NCBI GenBank assembly: GCA_016191115.1
Contig: JACPPG010000024.1
Location: 1 to 40,439 of the forward strand
Direction of reading: 5' to 3'
Length of the DNA: 40,439 bases
Source of the DNA: Planctomycetia bacterium
GTDB lineage: Bacteria; Planctomycetota; Planctomycetia; Pirellulales; JACPPG01
Position numbers and translations under genes: made by a program. Below are positions 16,262 to 24,692 of the stretch, piece after piece. Within the stretch, counting starts at the first letter, position 1. Each line of letters opens with the position of its first letter. The notes beneath the pieces are model-generated. The model made no database searches. It saw nothing but the letters and a program-made list of their open reading frames with translations, and was not told the DNA's origin.

Positions 16262-17794
16262 TCATTCCGGCAGCGGTTTGCCGCGCGTCTCGGGGGCGAG
16301 CCAGATGAGCCCCATGCCGGCCAGGTAAATCAGGCTCATGGCGGTGCAGGCCAAGGGGTATCCACCGGCCAGCGACACGCCGCCGATCGTCACGCCGTGC
16401 TGGAAGGCCGCCATCAAGTTGCCCGTTTGCAGGGCGCCAATCGCGGCCAGAATTCGGCCGAAATTGAAGCCGAAGCCTTGCCCCGTGGCCCGCATGCTCG
16501 TGCGGAATAGCTCCGGCAGATACAGCGGCAGCCATCCGTAGAACGACGCGGTGCAACCGCCCAGCAAAAATGTGGAGAACAAAAACCGCGCGTTGTATGC
16601 GTCGTGAAATTGATACAGCCACACGGCCGAAGCAAGCGACAGCACGCACAACAGCACGTACGTCGCCCGCCGCCCCAGCCAATCTCCGGCCAGCGCCGCC
16701 AGGATCGTGCCCACGATGGCGCCCAGGCCGGAGCACATCTGCGTGTATTCCTTGACGTGCAGTTGGCCGCTCGTGAGCTGGTCGGCCCAGGTGGGGACCC
16801 ATTGCGTCGATCCCCACGTGCCCAGGAGCGCGACGCCGCTCAAGCCGGCCGCCAGCATCATGCGGCTCAGCGTGGGGCGCACCGCCGTGGCGGCGACGTC
16901 GGTGGCCGACAGCCGCTGCATGTAGCGAAGCACTGGAAACGTGTAACCCAGCGTGGCGATCGCCAGCCCGAGGACCGAGCCGCCGATGCGCAACGCGGTT
17001 GGCTGCGGCTGTGCCCACAGGTAGATAATCAGCGCCGGGCCAGCAGCGCCAAGGAGCACGGCCAGCAGGTCCCGCGTGGCCCAATGGCTGGTGGCCCCCG
17101 ATCGTTTTTCCTTTTGCCACTTCTCGGATTCGGGCACGAAGAGGCGGATCAGGAACGTCAGTAGCGCCGGCGTGGCGCCCGCGATCATCAACAACCGCCA
17201 TCCGCCGTTGGCCACGAGCGCGTCGACCCACTCTTGCCGCAGCCCCACGTCGGCCAGCCACGATTGCACGCTGGGAAGTGTCTCGTTGAGGCCCAGGCCG
17301 ATCGCGCCCACGAGCAAATAGCCGACATTGGCGGCCGCGCCAATCAGTCCGGCCATGAAGGCGCGGGAGCGATTGGGCCATATTTCCATCACCAGTGCCA
17401 CGCCCAGCGACCACTCGCCTCCCATCCCCAGCGCGGCGATGAACCGCAACAGCCCGACCTGGATCGCGTTCGACGCCAGACCGCAGGCGCCGGTGAAAAG
17501 CGCGTAGGTGAGGATGCTGAAGGTCATGGCGCGGACGCGGCCGATGCGGTCGCCGAGCCATCCAAAGAGCACGCCCCCCGTGGCCGCGCCGACCAAGAAG
17601 CCCGCCGTGACGACGCCGAACCACAGGCCGATCGTTCCCTCGTCGGTTGTCGCCAGAAGGTCCTTGATGGCTGGCCGGCCGACCATGGAGAAAACGCCCA
17701 TCTCGGCGCCGTCAAACATCCACCCCAAAAGCGCGGCCGTCAGGGCCATCCAATGTTTGAGGCCGATCGGCGAGCTAGTCGAGGGGTGGCTCAT
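16262..17794 (-). CDS. MFS transporter (sugar/organic-acid porter type)
   Basis: A 510-residue major facilitator with about 12 membrane helices. The loop 2-3 signature is GWLGDRIGRVRAM, the loop 4 region has RFIAALGMGGEWSLG, which is typical of the metabolite:H+ symporter and sugar-porter branches, and the equivalent loop 8-9 motif is AGDWLGRRATYVL. The last helix is followed by LAPETRGKPLPE, as in sugar porters. It should move a small organic solute by proton coupling or facilitated diffusion; the substrate cannot be named. Start at 17794 gives the usual short cytoplasmic N-terminus. It stands alone, convergent with the anti-sigma gene. Confidence 0.9.
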   Translation of the reverse strand: MSHPSTSSPIGLKHWMALTAALLGWMFDGAEMGVFSMVGRPAIKDLLATTDEGTIGLWFGVVTAGFLVGAATGGVLFGWLGDRIGRVRAMTFSILTYALFTGACGLASNAIQVGLLRFIAALGMGGEWSLGVALVMEIWPNRSRAFMAGLIGAAANVGYLLVGAIGLGLNETLPSVQSWLADVGLRQEWVDALVANGGWRLLMIAGATPALLTFLIRLFVPESEKWQKEKRSGATSHWATRDLLAVLLGAAGPALIIYLWAQPQPTALRIGGSVLGLAIATLGYTFPVLRYMQRLSATDVAATAVRPTLSRMMLAAGLSGVALLGTWGSTQWVPTWADQLTSGQLHVKEYTQMCSGLGAIVGTILAALAGDWLGRRATYVLLCVLSLASAVWLYQFHDAYNARFLFSTFLLGGCTASFYGWLPLYLPELFRTSMRATGQGFGFNFGRILAAIGALQTGNLMAAFQHGVTIGGVSLAGGYPLACTAMSLIYLAGMGLIWLAPETRGKPLPE

Positions 17795-18229
17795 CGTTAT
17801 CCGGAATCTGGCCGTTCAGGGATTGGTTTGGCGCGCCCCCAAAATCGCGAGGGCAGCCTGGTAGGATACGTTCCCCGCCGCCGCACCGAAAGCCGGCCCC
17901 GCCTGGCAACCACGTGAAGATCGTCCTTCACGCGGCGACGGCTGGCGATCGCGACCTGCCAGGGCCCGGCGAGGGCGTACACCAGGGCCGTTCACAGACT
18001 TAAGCTTGCCGGCGGCACACCGGCGGGAAAGTGGGACAGGCACCGAGACGCAACGTTCGTCTGAAGGACTTGCGCTGTTTATGCTCAGAGCCAGTCCCAT
18101 TTTCCCGCCTCGCCATTTTGAAAAACAGAATGACCCTGGGGCGTACACGGCAGGCATTGTCCTGCGTACGGGCCACAACCTATACTTCCGCAGGCGAAAA
18201 TGACCAAGGCAACAAACGGAGGCAGTCCT
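17795..18229. other. intergenic region between divergent MFS and Bax-inhibitor-like genes
   Basis: No gene is supported. It contains family A element copy 2 (17983-18138) with perfect 10-bp direct repeats. A GGAGG ribosome-binding site at 18218-18222 belongs to the next gene. Confidence 0.55.
17983..18138 (+). mobile_element. family A MITE-like element, copy 2 (156 bp)
   Basis: Forward orientation; ends CAGGGCCGTTC and GAATGACCCTG. It is flanked on both sides by the perfect 10-bp direct repeat GGGCGTACAC (17973-17982 and 18139-18148). Internal stem as in copy 1. Confidence 0.88.
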
Positions 18230-18994
18230 ATGATGCGGACTAGTAACCCCGTCCTGAATTCGTCCGTCTTCAATATCCAGGACTCGACAGCTACTACGAC
18301 GATGACCCTGCAAGGGACCGTCGTGAAGACGGCGGTGCTCCTGGGCATCCTGATCGTTGGCGCCGGCTATACGTGGTACCAGACCGCGCAGGTGCTCGGG
18401 GGCGAGGTGGCCGACGGCGTCTCGGGGGCAGCGTACAACTACGCCATGATCGGCGCGATCGCAGGCCTGGTCCTGGCGCTTATTACCAGCTTCAAGCCTT
18501 CGTGGTCCCCCTACACCGCGCCGCCCTACGCACTGGCGGAAGGGCTGTTTCTGGGGGGCATCTCCGCCATCTTCAACTACGCCTATCCGGGCATCGTGCC
18601 CGAGGCCGTGGCCCTGACGTTCGGCACGTTGGCCGCGCTTTTGACGGCGTACGCCACGCGGATCATTCGCGTGACGGAGAAGCTGAAGTTGGGCATCTTC
18701 GCCGCCACGGGCGCGATCGCCTTGTTCTACCTGGTAAGCATGGTGCTTGGTTTCTTCGGCGTCCGCGTGCCGATGATCTGGGACAACGGGCTGGTGGGCA
18801 TCGGGTTCTCGCTCTTCGTGGTGGTGATCGCCGCCTTGAACCTGGTGCTGGACTTCGACTTCATCGAGAAGGGCTGCGAGCAGCAGGCCCCCAAGTACAT
18901 GGAGTGGTACGGGGCCTTCGGCCTGCTGGTGACGCTGGTATGGCTGTACCTGGAAATCCTCCGCTTGCTGTCGAAGCTCCGCTCGCGCGACTGA
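18230..18994 (+). CDS. Bax inhibitor-1/YccA family membrane protein
   Basis: A 254-residue protein with about seven hydrophobic helices, starting MMRTSNPVLNSSVF, the conserved opening of the bacterial Bax1-I (YccA-like) group; the C-terminal helices and DFDFIEKGCEQQAPKYMEWYG with its acidic and aromatic residues are also typical. I choose ATG 18230 because GGAGG lies seven bases upstream; a longer frame from 18200 lacks this. Family members are inner-membrane proteins linked to calcium leak or to modulation of membrane proteases such as FtsH (YccA). The role here is unknown. A strong hairpin terminator follows. Its upstream region is interrupted by family A copy 2. Confidence 0.88.
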   Translation: MMRTSNPVLNSSVFNIQDSTATTTMTLQGTVVKTAVLLGILIVGAGYTWYQTAQVLGGEVADGVSGAAYNYAMIGAIAGLVLALITSFKPSWSPYTAPPYALAEGLFLGGISAIFNYAYPGIVPEAVALTFGTLAALLTAYATRIIRVTEKLKLGIFAATGAIALFYLVSMVLGFFGVRVPMIWDNGLVGIGFSLFVVVIAALNLVLDFDFIEKGCEQQAPKYMEWYGAFGLLVTLVWLYLEILRLLSKLRSRD

Positions 18995-19347
18995 GGTAGC
19001 AGGCGGCAGGCAGAGGGCAGCGGGACGTTAGTCGAAGGCATCGCTTTGCGAAGCCCAGGGGTGGCAGCCCTGGGCTCTTTCTTGCGCCTCTTGCGATTCC
19101 ATGCGGCAGCGTCAAACGCCGCCAGCACGCGTCTTGCCAGCAGCGCCCGCTACAGAGCCGCTACTTTCGCTGGCCTTCGCCACGGGCAAAAGCCGAATAA
19201 CCAGAAAAGACCAAACGGCTGGTCCCGGCGACAACCGCCGGAACACGCCGGCGGCTATCGGCCGGAAGCGCGGATTGGCATTGTCGCGCTCAACGGAGGG
19301 GCGGCCGCGGTTGAAAAGGTTTCGCAGCGCTCAAAGGGGGGACAACC
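18995..19347. other. intergenic region with terminator; no gene seen
   Basis: After the terminator at 19052-19083 I see only GC-rich sequence with small imperfect palindromes (for example around 19225-19250, CGCCGG...CCGGCG). AAAGGGGGG just before 19348 is the ribosome-binding site of the next gene. Confidence 0.5.
19052..19083 (+). terminator. intrinsic terminator after the Bax-inhibitor-like gene
   Basis: AGCCCAGGG (19052-19060) and CCCTGGGCT (19068-19076) form a perfect 9-bp GC-rich stem with a 7-base loop, followed by CTTTCTT. It lies 58 bases after the stop codon. Confidence 0.7.
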
Positions 19348-20316
19348 TTGGACGCACACCGCTCGAACTGCGCGCCTCCATGCGCGCCCGCGCCGCGCCG
19401 ACCGCGCTGGCAACGCCGCTTCGCCGACCGAACGGCGGTCGGCAGGATCCTGACCATCGCGGGGCTGTTATCGGTGGCCTGGGCGCCCTCTTTCGCCCAC
19501 GCCGCCAAGCCCGACACAAGCGGAAGCGTCAGCCGGGCAGCGCGCGAAGATGCCGTGCAGTCGATTCCGCTTGAGAAGCTCGACGACGACGCACGCGAGA
19601 AGATCGGCTCGGTACTGTCGCAAGTGTCGATCTTTCGGCGTCTGCCGACGCAGGTCATCGAGTGCGACCCGAAGCTGTACCTGTTCCTGGTCGAGCATCC
19701 CGACATGGTCGTGAACATGTGGGAAGTGATGGGCGTCAGCGACATGCAACTCAAAAAGACAAGCCCCGACTCGTTTGTGGCCAACGACAACGTCGGCACA
19801 AGCGGCCAAGTCGAATACCTGTATCGCAGCCACGATACGCACATCATGTACGCCGAGGGGTCGTACAGCGGCCCCCTGTTCCTGCAACCGGTCCACGGCA
19901 AATGTCTGCTCGTGCTCAAGACGGCCTACGTCCGCGAGACGAACGACAAGTATTTCATCACCTGCCGCCTCGACACCTTTATCCAGTTGCAGAACGTGGG
20001 ACTGGAGCTAGTCGCCCGCACGTTCCAGCCGCTGGTGGGCAAGACGGCCGACCATAACTTCCGCGAGACGGCCGCCTTCCTGGCCCTCGTGTCGCGGAGC
20101 GCCGAGACGAACCACGCGGCCATACAACAGTTGACGGCCAAGCTCACCAAGGTCGACGTGGAAGACCGCCGGCAATTCGGCACGCTGGCCGGACAATTGG
20201 CGCTGGCCGCGGCCCAGCAGAATCGCGCCGCGGCAGCCTCACCAGCCACGGCACCGAATCGCGCGGCGCCGGCGAACACGGCCAGCCGGAATCGAAAAGC
20301 GGTGCGCAGCAACTAA
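19348..20316 (+). CDS. exported protein of unknown function
   Basis: A 322-residue protein from TTG at 19348, preceded by the strong AAAGGGGGG. A basic, arginine-rich N-terminus leads to a hydrophobic segment ILTIAGLLSVAWAPSFAHAA (about residues 34-53) ending in an AxA-type signal-peptidase site, so it should be exported. The mature part has a well-conserved look (QVIECDPKLYLFLVEHPDMV, HDTHIMYAEGSYSGPLFLQP, SRSAETNHAAIQQL) but I recognise no family. The last 45 residues are alanine-rich and low complexity. Its stop codon lies against the left arm of the inverted repeat at 20316-20585. Confidence 0.75.
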   Translation: MDAHRSNCAPPCAPAPRRPRWQRRFADRTAVGRILTIAGLLSVAWAPSFAHAAKPDTSGSVSRAAREDAVQSIPLEKLDDDAREKIGSVLSQVSIFRRLPTQVIECDPKLYLFLVEHPDMVVNMWEVMGVSDMQLKKTSPDSFVANDNVGTSGQVEYLYRSHDTHIMYAEGSYSGPLFLQPVHGKCLLVLKTAYVRETNDKYFITCRLDTFIQLQNVGLELVARTFQPLVGKTADHNFRETAAFLALVSRSAETNHAAIQQLTAKLTKVDVEDRRQFGTLAGQLALAAAQQNRAAAASPATAPNRAAPANTASRNRKAVRSN

Positions 20317-20585
20317 GGATCGACCGAAAAGTAACTTCTCCTCAATACCCAGGGCCATTCTGTTTTTCAAAATGGCGAGGCGGGAAAATGGGACTGGCTC
20401 CGAGCATAAACAGCGCAAGTCCTCTCAGACCAACGTTGCGTCCCGGTGCCTGTCCGACTTTCCCGCCGGTGCGCCGCCGGCAAGCTTGAATCTGTGAACG
20501 GCCCTGCCTCAATACCCTCGCCCCTCGCGGGAGAGGGCACCCGTGAGGGGTCGGAGAATCAGGAAGTTATTTTTCGGTCGATCCT
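20316..20585. repeat. inverted repeat interrupted by family A copy 3
   Basis: Outer arms AGGATCGACCGAAAA-N-TAACTTC (20316-20338) and their complement (20563-20585) match at all but one position. Removing family A copy 3 and one target duplication leaves a hairpin element of about 100 bp whose interior contains CCCCTCGCGGGAGAGGG. So the outer repeat was there first and the family A element inserted into it. Confidence 0.7.
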
Positions 20586-20686
20586 AAGCTAGCAACCAGC
20601 AATCAGCGACTGGCAATTAGCCGGAGAGATGGGGCGGTGCGTCACCCGGTGATCGAATCCTGATCGGGCAGCGGCCCGTTCAGCTC
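20317..20686. other. intergenic region between convergent genes, filled by nested repeats
   Basis: No gene is supported. The space is almost wholly the nested repeats described here, followed at 20588-20625 by a phrase of the type CTAGCAACCAGCAATCAGCG. Confidence 0.55.
20350..20506 (-). mobile_element. family A MITE-like element, copy 3 (157 bp)
   Basis: Reverse orientation; ends CAGGGCCATTC and GAACGGCCCTG on the plus strand. It is flanked by the perfect 10-bp direct repeat CCTCAATACC (20340-20349 and 20507-20516). It has inserted into a pre-existing inverted repeat. Confidence 0.88.
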
Positions 20687-21553
20687 CTAGAGTTCGACCG
20701 CGACGACGCGAAAGCCGATGTGGTCGTATCGCCGCTCGGGCTCGAACCGCAATCGAAACGCTGACCGGCAAGGCCAACCCTCGTCGGCCCAGCATCCGCC
20801 CCGGCGCACGCGCGACACGTCGCCGTGCTCGCTTTTCGTGGCCGACTCCTTCGCGGAATACAGGTCGGGGTCCTTACCGCCCGGCAGTCTCCGGTGATAC
20901 CAATCGCGGCACCATTCGTAGGTGTTGCCGTGCATGTCATGCAGCCCCCAGGGGTTGGCGGGGTAGCTGCCGACCTTTGCGGCGCGATTGAGCGATGGTC
21001 CGGGCTCGGCGCCGTTGTAGGGTTTTGCGCCGTTGAAATTCGCCTGCCTGCTGCTGAGCTTGTCGCCAAACGACATGGCAGTCGTCGTCCCGGCCCGGCA
21101 GGCGTATTCCCACCGAGCTTCGGTGGGCAGACGGAACACCCAGTCCTTTGGGAGCTCGCCGGATTCGCGGCCCAGTTCCGTGAGTTTCTGGCAAAACGCC
21201 TCCGTCTCGGCAAAGTTGACATTGCCCACCGGGTAGTCGTCCCCTTCGGGCAACTCGGCGGTCAGCTCGCCTGGCAGATTCCCCATGACCCGTTTCCACT
21301 GGCCCTGCGTCGCCTCGTACTTGGCCATCCAGAAGCCCTTCGTGAGCGTCACCTCGACCTGATCCTCGCCGGGCCGCCGCTCAGGCTCGCCGCGCGGGCT
21401 ACCCATCGTGAACCTGCCCGCCGGGCACCAGCAGAGCTTGATGCCAGCCACCTGGCGCTCGTCCCCGGCCTTTGAGCCGGCAAAAGGATCCGCATGCACC
21501 GCGGGCGCGTGAAGCGCGACGACACAGCACGCGATGAGGAGAGGAATTCGCAT
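20687..21553 (-). CDS. secreted SUMF1/formylglycine-generating-enzyme-like protein
   Basis: A 288-residue protein starting at 21553 with a signal peptide (MRIPLLIACCVVALHAPAVHA). The rest is one FGE-sulfatase domain: WCPAGRFTMGS at the front, KYEATQGQWKRVMG, PTEARWEYACRAG, GLHDMHGNTYEWCRDWY and the C-terminal RGGCW...CRSAFR...GFRVV. In true formylglycine-generating enzymes this fold oxidises a cysteine of sulfatases; many bacterial relatives (EgtB-, PvdO- or ligand-binding types) do other things. CRSAFR keeps one cysteine and the arginine region, but no sulfatase gene is nearby, so activity is uncertain. A longer frame to 21673 would add residues with no family likeness. Confidence 0.85.
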   Translation of the reverse strand: MRIPLLIACCVVALHAPAVHADPFAGSKAGDERQVAGIKLCWCPAGRFTMGSPRGEPERRPGEDQVEVTLTKGFWMAKYEATQGQWKRVMGNLPGELTAELPEGDDYPVGNVNFAETEAFCQKLTELGRESGELPKDWVFRLPTEARWEYACRAGTTTAMSFGDKLSSRQANFNGAKPYNGAEPGPSLNRAAKVGSYPANPWGLHDMHGNTYEWCRDWYHRRLPGGKDPDLYSAKESATKSEHGDVSRVRRGGCWADEGWPCRSAFRLRFEPERRYDHIGFRVVAVEL

Positions 21554-21786
21554 GTGCGATCCAAGCTCGGGCTGGCGCAGCCCCTTATGGGCCGGCGGCG
21601 CGGAGATTTTCTCAAACTTTGCCATTTTACGGCGCGAAGCGGGGATCAAGAAGTTGTTTATGGCTTCGGCCACGACCTATTCTGTTGTGTTTGTGGGTTC
21701 AAGGACACGCGAGCAAGAAGATTTGCAGGCGGCGCGCGACGTGCGGTCGGCCGCCGAAAAAGCGCGTCGCCGCACGCGCACGGCAA

Positions 21787-21815
21787 TTGGCAAATTTTGC
21801 CAAGCATGGTATGCT
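21787..21815 (+). promoter_or_regulatory. toxin-antitoxin promoter overlapped by two palindromes
   Basis: TTGGCA (21787-21792), a 17-base spacer and TATGCT (21810-21815) form a good promoter 32 bases before the antitoxin start. The near-palindrome GGCAAATTTTGCC (21789-21801) overlaps the -35 box and spacer, and GCATGGTATGC (21804-21814) overlaps the -10 box. This is the usual arrangement for an operon repressed by its own antitoxin. It also argues against an upstream ATG at 21811, which would lie within the -10 box. Confidence 0.6.
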
Positions 21816-21846
21816 GACCGTGGTGCCCTATTCCGAGCGAGCGAAC

Positions 21847-22149
21847 ATGCCAACCCGCAACGTCAATCTGACAGACCACTATGACCGGTTCGTCGAGAAA
21901 CAGGTCGGGGGCGGGCGCTACCGGAACGCCAGCGAAGTGATGCGCGCGGGCTTGCGGCTGCTGGAGCAGCAGACTCGCGAGGATCAACAAAAGTTGGCCC
22001 TGCTTCGATCGTTGGCGTCCGACGCGTTTGACGAGATTGACCAGGGCCGCGGAATTGAGCTTGCGGGCGGTCGGCAAGCGGCGAGCTTCGTTCGTCGCAT
22101 CGGTCGTCGTGCCGCGAAATCGGTGAAACGCGGGACGAGCGGCACTTGA
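21847..22149 (+). CDS. parD: ParD-family antitoxin
   Basis: A 100-residue protein of the ParD/CopG-like ribbon-helix-helix group. MPTRNVNLTDHYDRFVEKQV is the beta strand and first helix that form the DNA-binding dimer, and GRYRNASEVMRAGLRLLEQQ is the second helix, a hallmark of ParD antitoxins. The C-terminal part binds and neutralises the toxin encoded four bases downstream. The start at 21847 gives the standard family length at the N-terminus. The C-terminus (about residues 75-100, arginine- and lysine-rich) is longer than in many relatives. Together with its toxin it should repress the promoter just upstream. Confidence 0.9.
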   Translation: MPTRNVNLTDHYDRFVEKQVGGGRYRNASEVMRAGLRLLEQQTREDQQKLALLRSLASDAFDEIDQGRGIELAGGRQAASFVRRIGRRAAKSVKRGTSGT

Positions 22150-22153
22150 TTCC

Positions 22154-22531
22154 ATGCCGCCTGTCATCATCTCTCCGGCCGCCGGGCGTGACATCGAGTC
22201 CATTCTGGCTTGGACCCACGAAGAATTCGCTGAAAAGGCCCGGCTGCGGTACGAGGCCCTCTTGATTCAGGGCATCGTGGACGTCTCCGAGAATCCCCAT
22301 CGCGCGGGGAGCCACGATCGACCAGAAGTCGCTCCCTCGGTGCGGACCTATCATTTGTGGCATTGTCGAAACCGCGTCGCTGAGTCGATCGGACGCGTGA
22401 AGAACCCGCGACATTTCCTGCTGTATCGCGTCCACGGCGACGGCCAGGTGGAACTCGGCCGAGTGCTGCACGACAGCATGGATATCGATCGCCATCTTCC
22501 GAAGGAATACCATGGCGAAGCTGAACTGTGA
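22154..22531 (+). CDS. parE: ParE/RelE-superfamily toxin
   Basis: A 125-residue toxin of the ParE/RelE fold, starting ATG 22154, four bases after the antitoxin stop. The opening IISPAAGRDIESILAWTHEEFAEKARLRYE is the family's first strand and helical hairpin; GRVKNPRHFLLYRV and ELGRVLHDSMDIDRHLP are the C-terminal strands, with the closing R-x-L-H-x-x-M-D common to ParE. ParE proteins poison DNA gyrase, RelE proteins cleave mRNA on the ribosome; the HDSMD ending favours the ParE side. It ends six bases from the stop of the convergent ankyrin gene. Confidence 0.9.
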   Translation: MPPVIISPAAGRDIESILAWTHEEFAEKARLRYEALLIQGIVDVSENPHRAGSHDRPEVAPSVRTYHLWHCRNRVAESIGRVKNPRHFLLYRVHGDGQVELGRVLHDSMDIDRHLPKEYHGEAEL

Positions 22532-22537
22532 CCACGA

Positions 22538-23514
22538 TCAGCGCCGGCGTCGGCGCGTCCGCGTTGCCTTCCCCTTCGAGTCGTTGGTTGTCCGCTGCGC
22601 CTTCTTTGCCCCGCGCGTCTTACGGCGGTGCTGGTCGAGCACCGCGCAAACTTCTGGCGCTTTTGCCGAAGCGCGGACCGTAACGCCGCGTTTGTCGCGC
22701 GCGTCCGGGTCAGCGCCATATTTGAGCAGGATCTGCGTGAGTGGAACCATCAGTTCCGCGGTGCCTGCCGTGCCCCCGGCGCCGGTCGCGGAAACCGCCC
22801 GCCGCAGCGGAGTCGAACCACGGCTCTTGTCTCGGGCGTTTGGATCGGCGCCGCGCGCGAGCAGCACTTCGACAACGGCCAGGTTTCGAGCCCGAACCGC
22901 CTGGTGCAGGGCCGTTACATGGTCCCAGTTGCGCGCGTCCGGGTCGGCCCCGCGATCGAGGAGAAGCGTGGCCATCCGCCGGGCAGGCTCTTGCGGCGCT
23001 CGTCGCATGTCGGCAACGCGGTGCAGTGGCGTTTCGCCATTGACATCGACGTCCGCGACCGTGGCCCCATGGCGGAGCAGCAGCTTGACGAGGTCGACTT
23101 GTAGCGATTCGACGGCGTGGTGAAGAACGGGGGTACCGGCTTCATCGCGAAGCAGCGCTTGGGCCGGGCGCCGCTTTAACTCTTGGTTGACTCGCTTGTG
23201 GTCGCCAAGGTAGATCGACGTCACGATGGACGGCTTGGCCCCCTTGCCGCGCAGGAATTCGACAATGTCGGCGGCCCCCTCCGTGCGGCGAGCGAGATCG
23301 GCGTGAGATATTGCCTCCCTTGATCGACGTCGGCTCCGCGCTTCAGCAATAGTGAAACGAGGTCGAGATCGCCGTATTGAGCGGCCATCAAAAGCGGGGT
23401 GTTTCCCCATCGATCCTTGCCATTTGGGTCGACGCGAGCGGCCAATGCGGCGACGGTCGGATGATCGTGGCGCCACACGGCCCGGCAAAAAGCGTGAAGA
23501 CTGTCGGTGGCCAT
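22538..23514 (-). pseudogene. ankyrin-repeat protein interrupted by a frameshift
   Basis: Two reading frames together make one ankyrin-repeat protein of about 325 residues. The first (ATG 23514, MATDSLHAFCRAVW) carries RWGNTPLLMAAQYGDLDLVSLLLKRGADVDQG and then TPISLAARRG. The second continues with AADIVEFLRGKGAKPSI, AGTPVLHHAVESLQVDLVKL, NGETPLHRVADM, HVTALHQAVRARNLAVVEVL, GSTPLRRAVSA and a basic tail. The switch is at a run of five G on the coding strand (plus-strand C at 23275-23279); one added G would restore an ideal repeat LAARRGAADIVEFL. This may be a real mutation or a sequencing error. Ankyrin repeats bind other proteins; no signal peptide is evident. Confidence 0.75.
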
Positions 23515-23611
23515 ATCCAGTTCCGCTAGTCCTAACTCCTCTAGTCTGTTGTGGGTATGAGTCGGCGCGGGCGCGCTTGGTGCGCGGACGTGGCGCAACC
23601 GGTGTGACGCG

Positions 23612-24313
23612 CTAGCGCCGTGGACGGCGGGTAGCCAAGACGGCCAGGCCAAGCAGGCCGAAGGTGGCTGGAACAATGCCGGCCGGCTCGGGCACGGCAT
23701 TCAGGACGAAAGCATTGTCCGAATTGGGCGCCTGGTTGAGGTTCCCGGGAACTTCGCCGTCGAGAAACAGCTTCGCGAACGCGCCCTGCACGCCATTGTG
23801 CGACAGCCACAGGATGTTCGTGCCATCCTGGATCTGCCCGGGCGGACCTTCGCGAACGCCGAACCAGAACGTGCCCGCGTTAAGTGACACGCCCGGAGTG
23901 ATGGCGCCCGACACGCGGAAGATGTCTTCGTTGTTGTCCGTGCGGTCGACTCCAGTGTCGGCGACGACGGGCGCGGCGGCGATGCCACTAGCGATGAACG
24001 TGCCTGGCAGGCCGGCGCTGTCCGCGAAGAAGTACCAAGAGAGACCGCCGGAGAAGCTGGTGAAGACGCCATTGGCGATTCCGTCGCCGTCACCGGTTTG
24101 CGGCGACGCATCGCTCAGCCACACGGTGAAGTCCGTCACCTTGCCAGGCGCCGCCAAGGTGAAGTCGTTGACAGGAAGGAAATCGCTCGCGTCCGTCGAG
24201 GATTCCTGATTGAAGTTGCTCTGCTCCCAGACGACGTCCGCCTGGACGGCGTGAATCGAAGCGAGCCATGAGCCAACAACGGCCAAGCAAAGTGCGGTTC
24301 GTCGCGGTGCCAT
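23612..24313 (-). CDS. PEP-CTERM sorting-domain protein
   Basis: A 233-residue exported protein. From ATG 24313 it opens MAPRRTALCLAVVGSWLASIHAVQA, a signal peptide with cleavage after VQA. The middle is a beta-rich domain (VVWEQSNFNQESSTDASDFL; NDFTLAAPGKVTDFTVWLSD; LSWYFFADSAGLPGTFIASG) of a kind common in secreted planctomycete proteins, whose function I cannot name. The C-terminus is a textbook sorting signal: VPEPAGIVPATFGLLGLAVL then RRPRR. Exosortase would process it at the outer surface. A longer frame to 24382 adds unlikely residues. It lies 97 bases upstream of the ankyrin gene on the same strand. Confidence 0.85.
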   Translation of the reverse strand: MAPRRTALCLAVVGSWLASIHAVQADVVWEQSNFNQESSTDASDFLPVNDFTLAAPGKVTDFTVWLSDASPQTGDGDGIANGVFTSFSGGLSWYFFADSAGLPGTFIASGIAAAPVVADTGVDRTDNNEDIFRVSGAITPGVSLNAGTFWFGVREGPPGQIQDGTNILWLSHNGVQGAFAKLFLDGEVPGNLNQAPNSDNAFVLNAVPEPAGIVPATFGLLGLAVLATRRPRR

Positions 24314-24525
24314 GATCAGCCTCTTGGGACACTTGCGCAAGGGGGCTCCCACCCGCGGGCGCGCAAAAAAAAGAGGCGCCACGAGCCGATGCGCGCGGGC
24401 GGCGCACCTGAAAGCTCCTGGACGCCCAGCTATTAGCGACCCCTAGCCGTTGGTTTTCGACGGGACAGACACAGCCGGATTCTTGCACTGCATTCCGGCT
24501 GTGTCAAGGAATAGTGCGCGCGTTG

Positions 24526-24682
24526 CGGGGCCGTTCACAGATTCAAGCTTGCCGGCGGCGCACCGGCGGGAAAGTGGGACAGGCACCGAGACGAAACGTT
24601 GGTCTGAAAGGGCTTGCGCTGTTTATGCTCGGAGCCAGTCCCATTTTCCCGCCTCGCCATTTTGAAAGACAGAATGGCCCTG
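24526..24682 (+). mobile_element. family A MITE-like element, copy 4 (157 bp)
   Basis: Forward orientation; ends CGGGGCCGTTC (one change from the usual CAGGG) and GAATGGCCCTG. It is flanked by the perfect 10-bp direct repeat GCGCGCGTTG (24516-24525 and 24683-24692). The right-hand copy is also the left flank of the family B element. Confidence 0.88.
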
Positions 24683-24692
24683 GCGCGCGTTG

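Noticed and set aside
16248..17624. A 458-codon open frame inside the MFS gene in another frame
   Set aside because: It is composed of Arg, Gly and His runs with no membrane helices, while the overlapping frame is a complete MFS transporter.
20304..20597. A target duplication around the outer inverted repeat that hosts copy 3
   Set aside because: Only AGCAAC is shared by the two flanks within ten bases; too weak.
21811..21846. An earlier start for the antitoxin at ATG 21811
   Set aside because: It would lie within the -10 box of the likely promoter, and the family begins at the later ATG.
23270..23290. Programmed -1 frameshift in the ankyrin gene
   Set aside because: The site lacks a proper slippery heptamer (the codons are AGG GGG CCG) and I see no following stem-loop; a mutation or sequence error is simpler.
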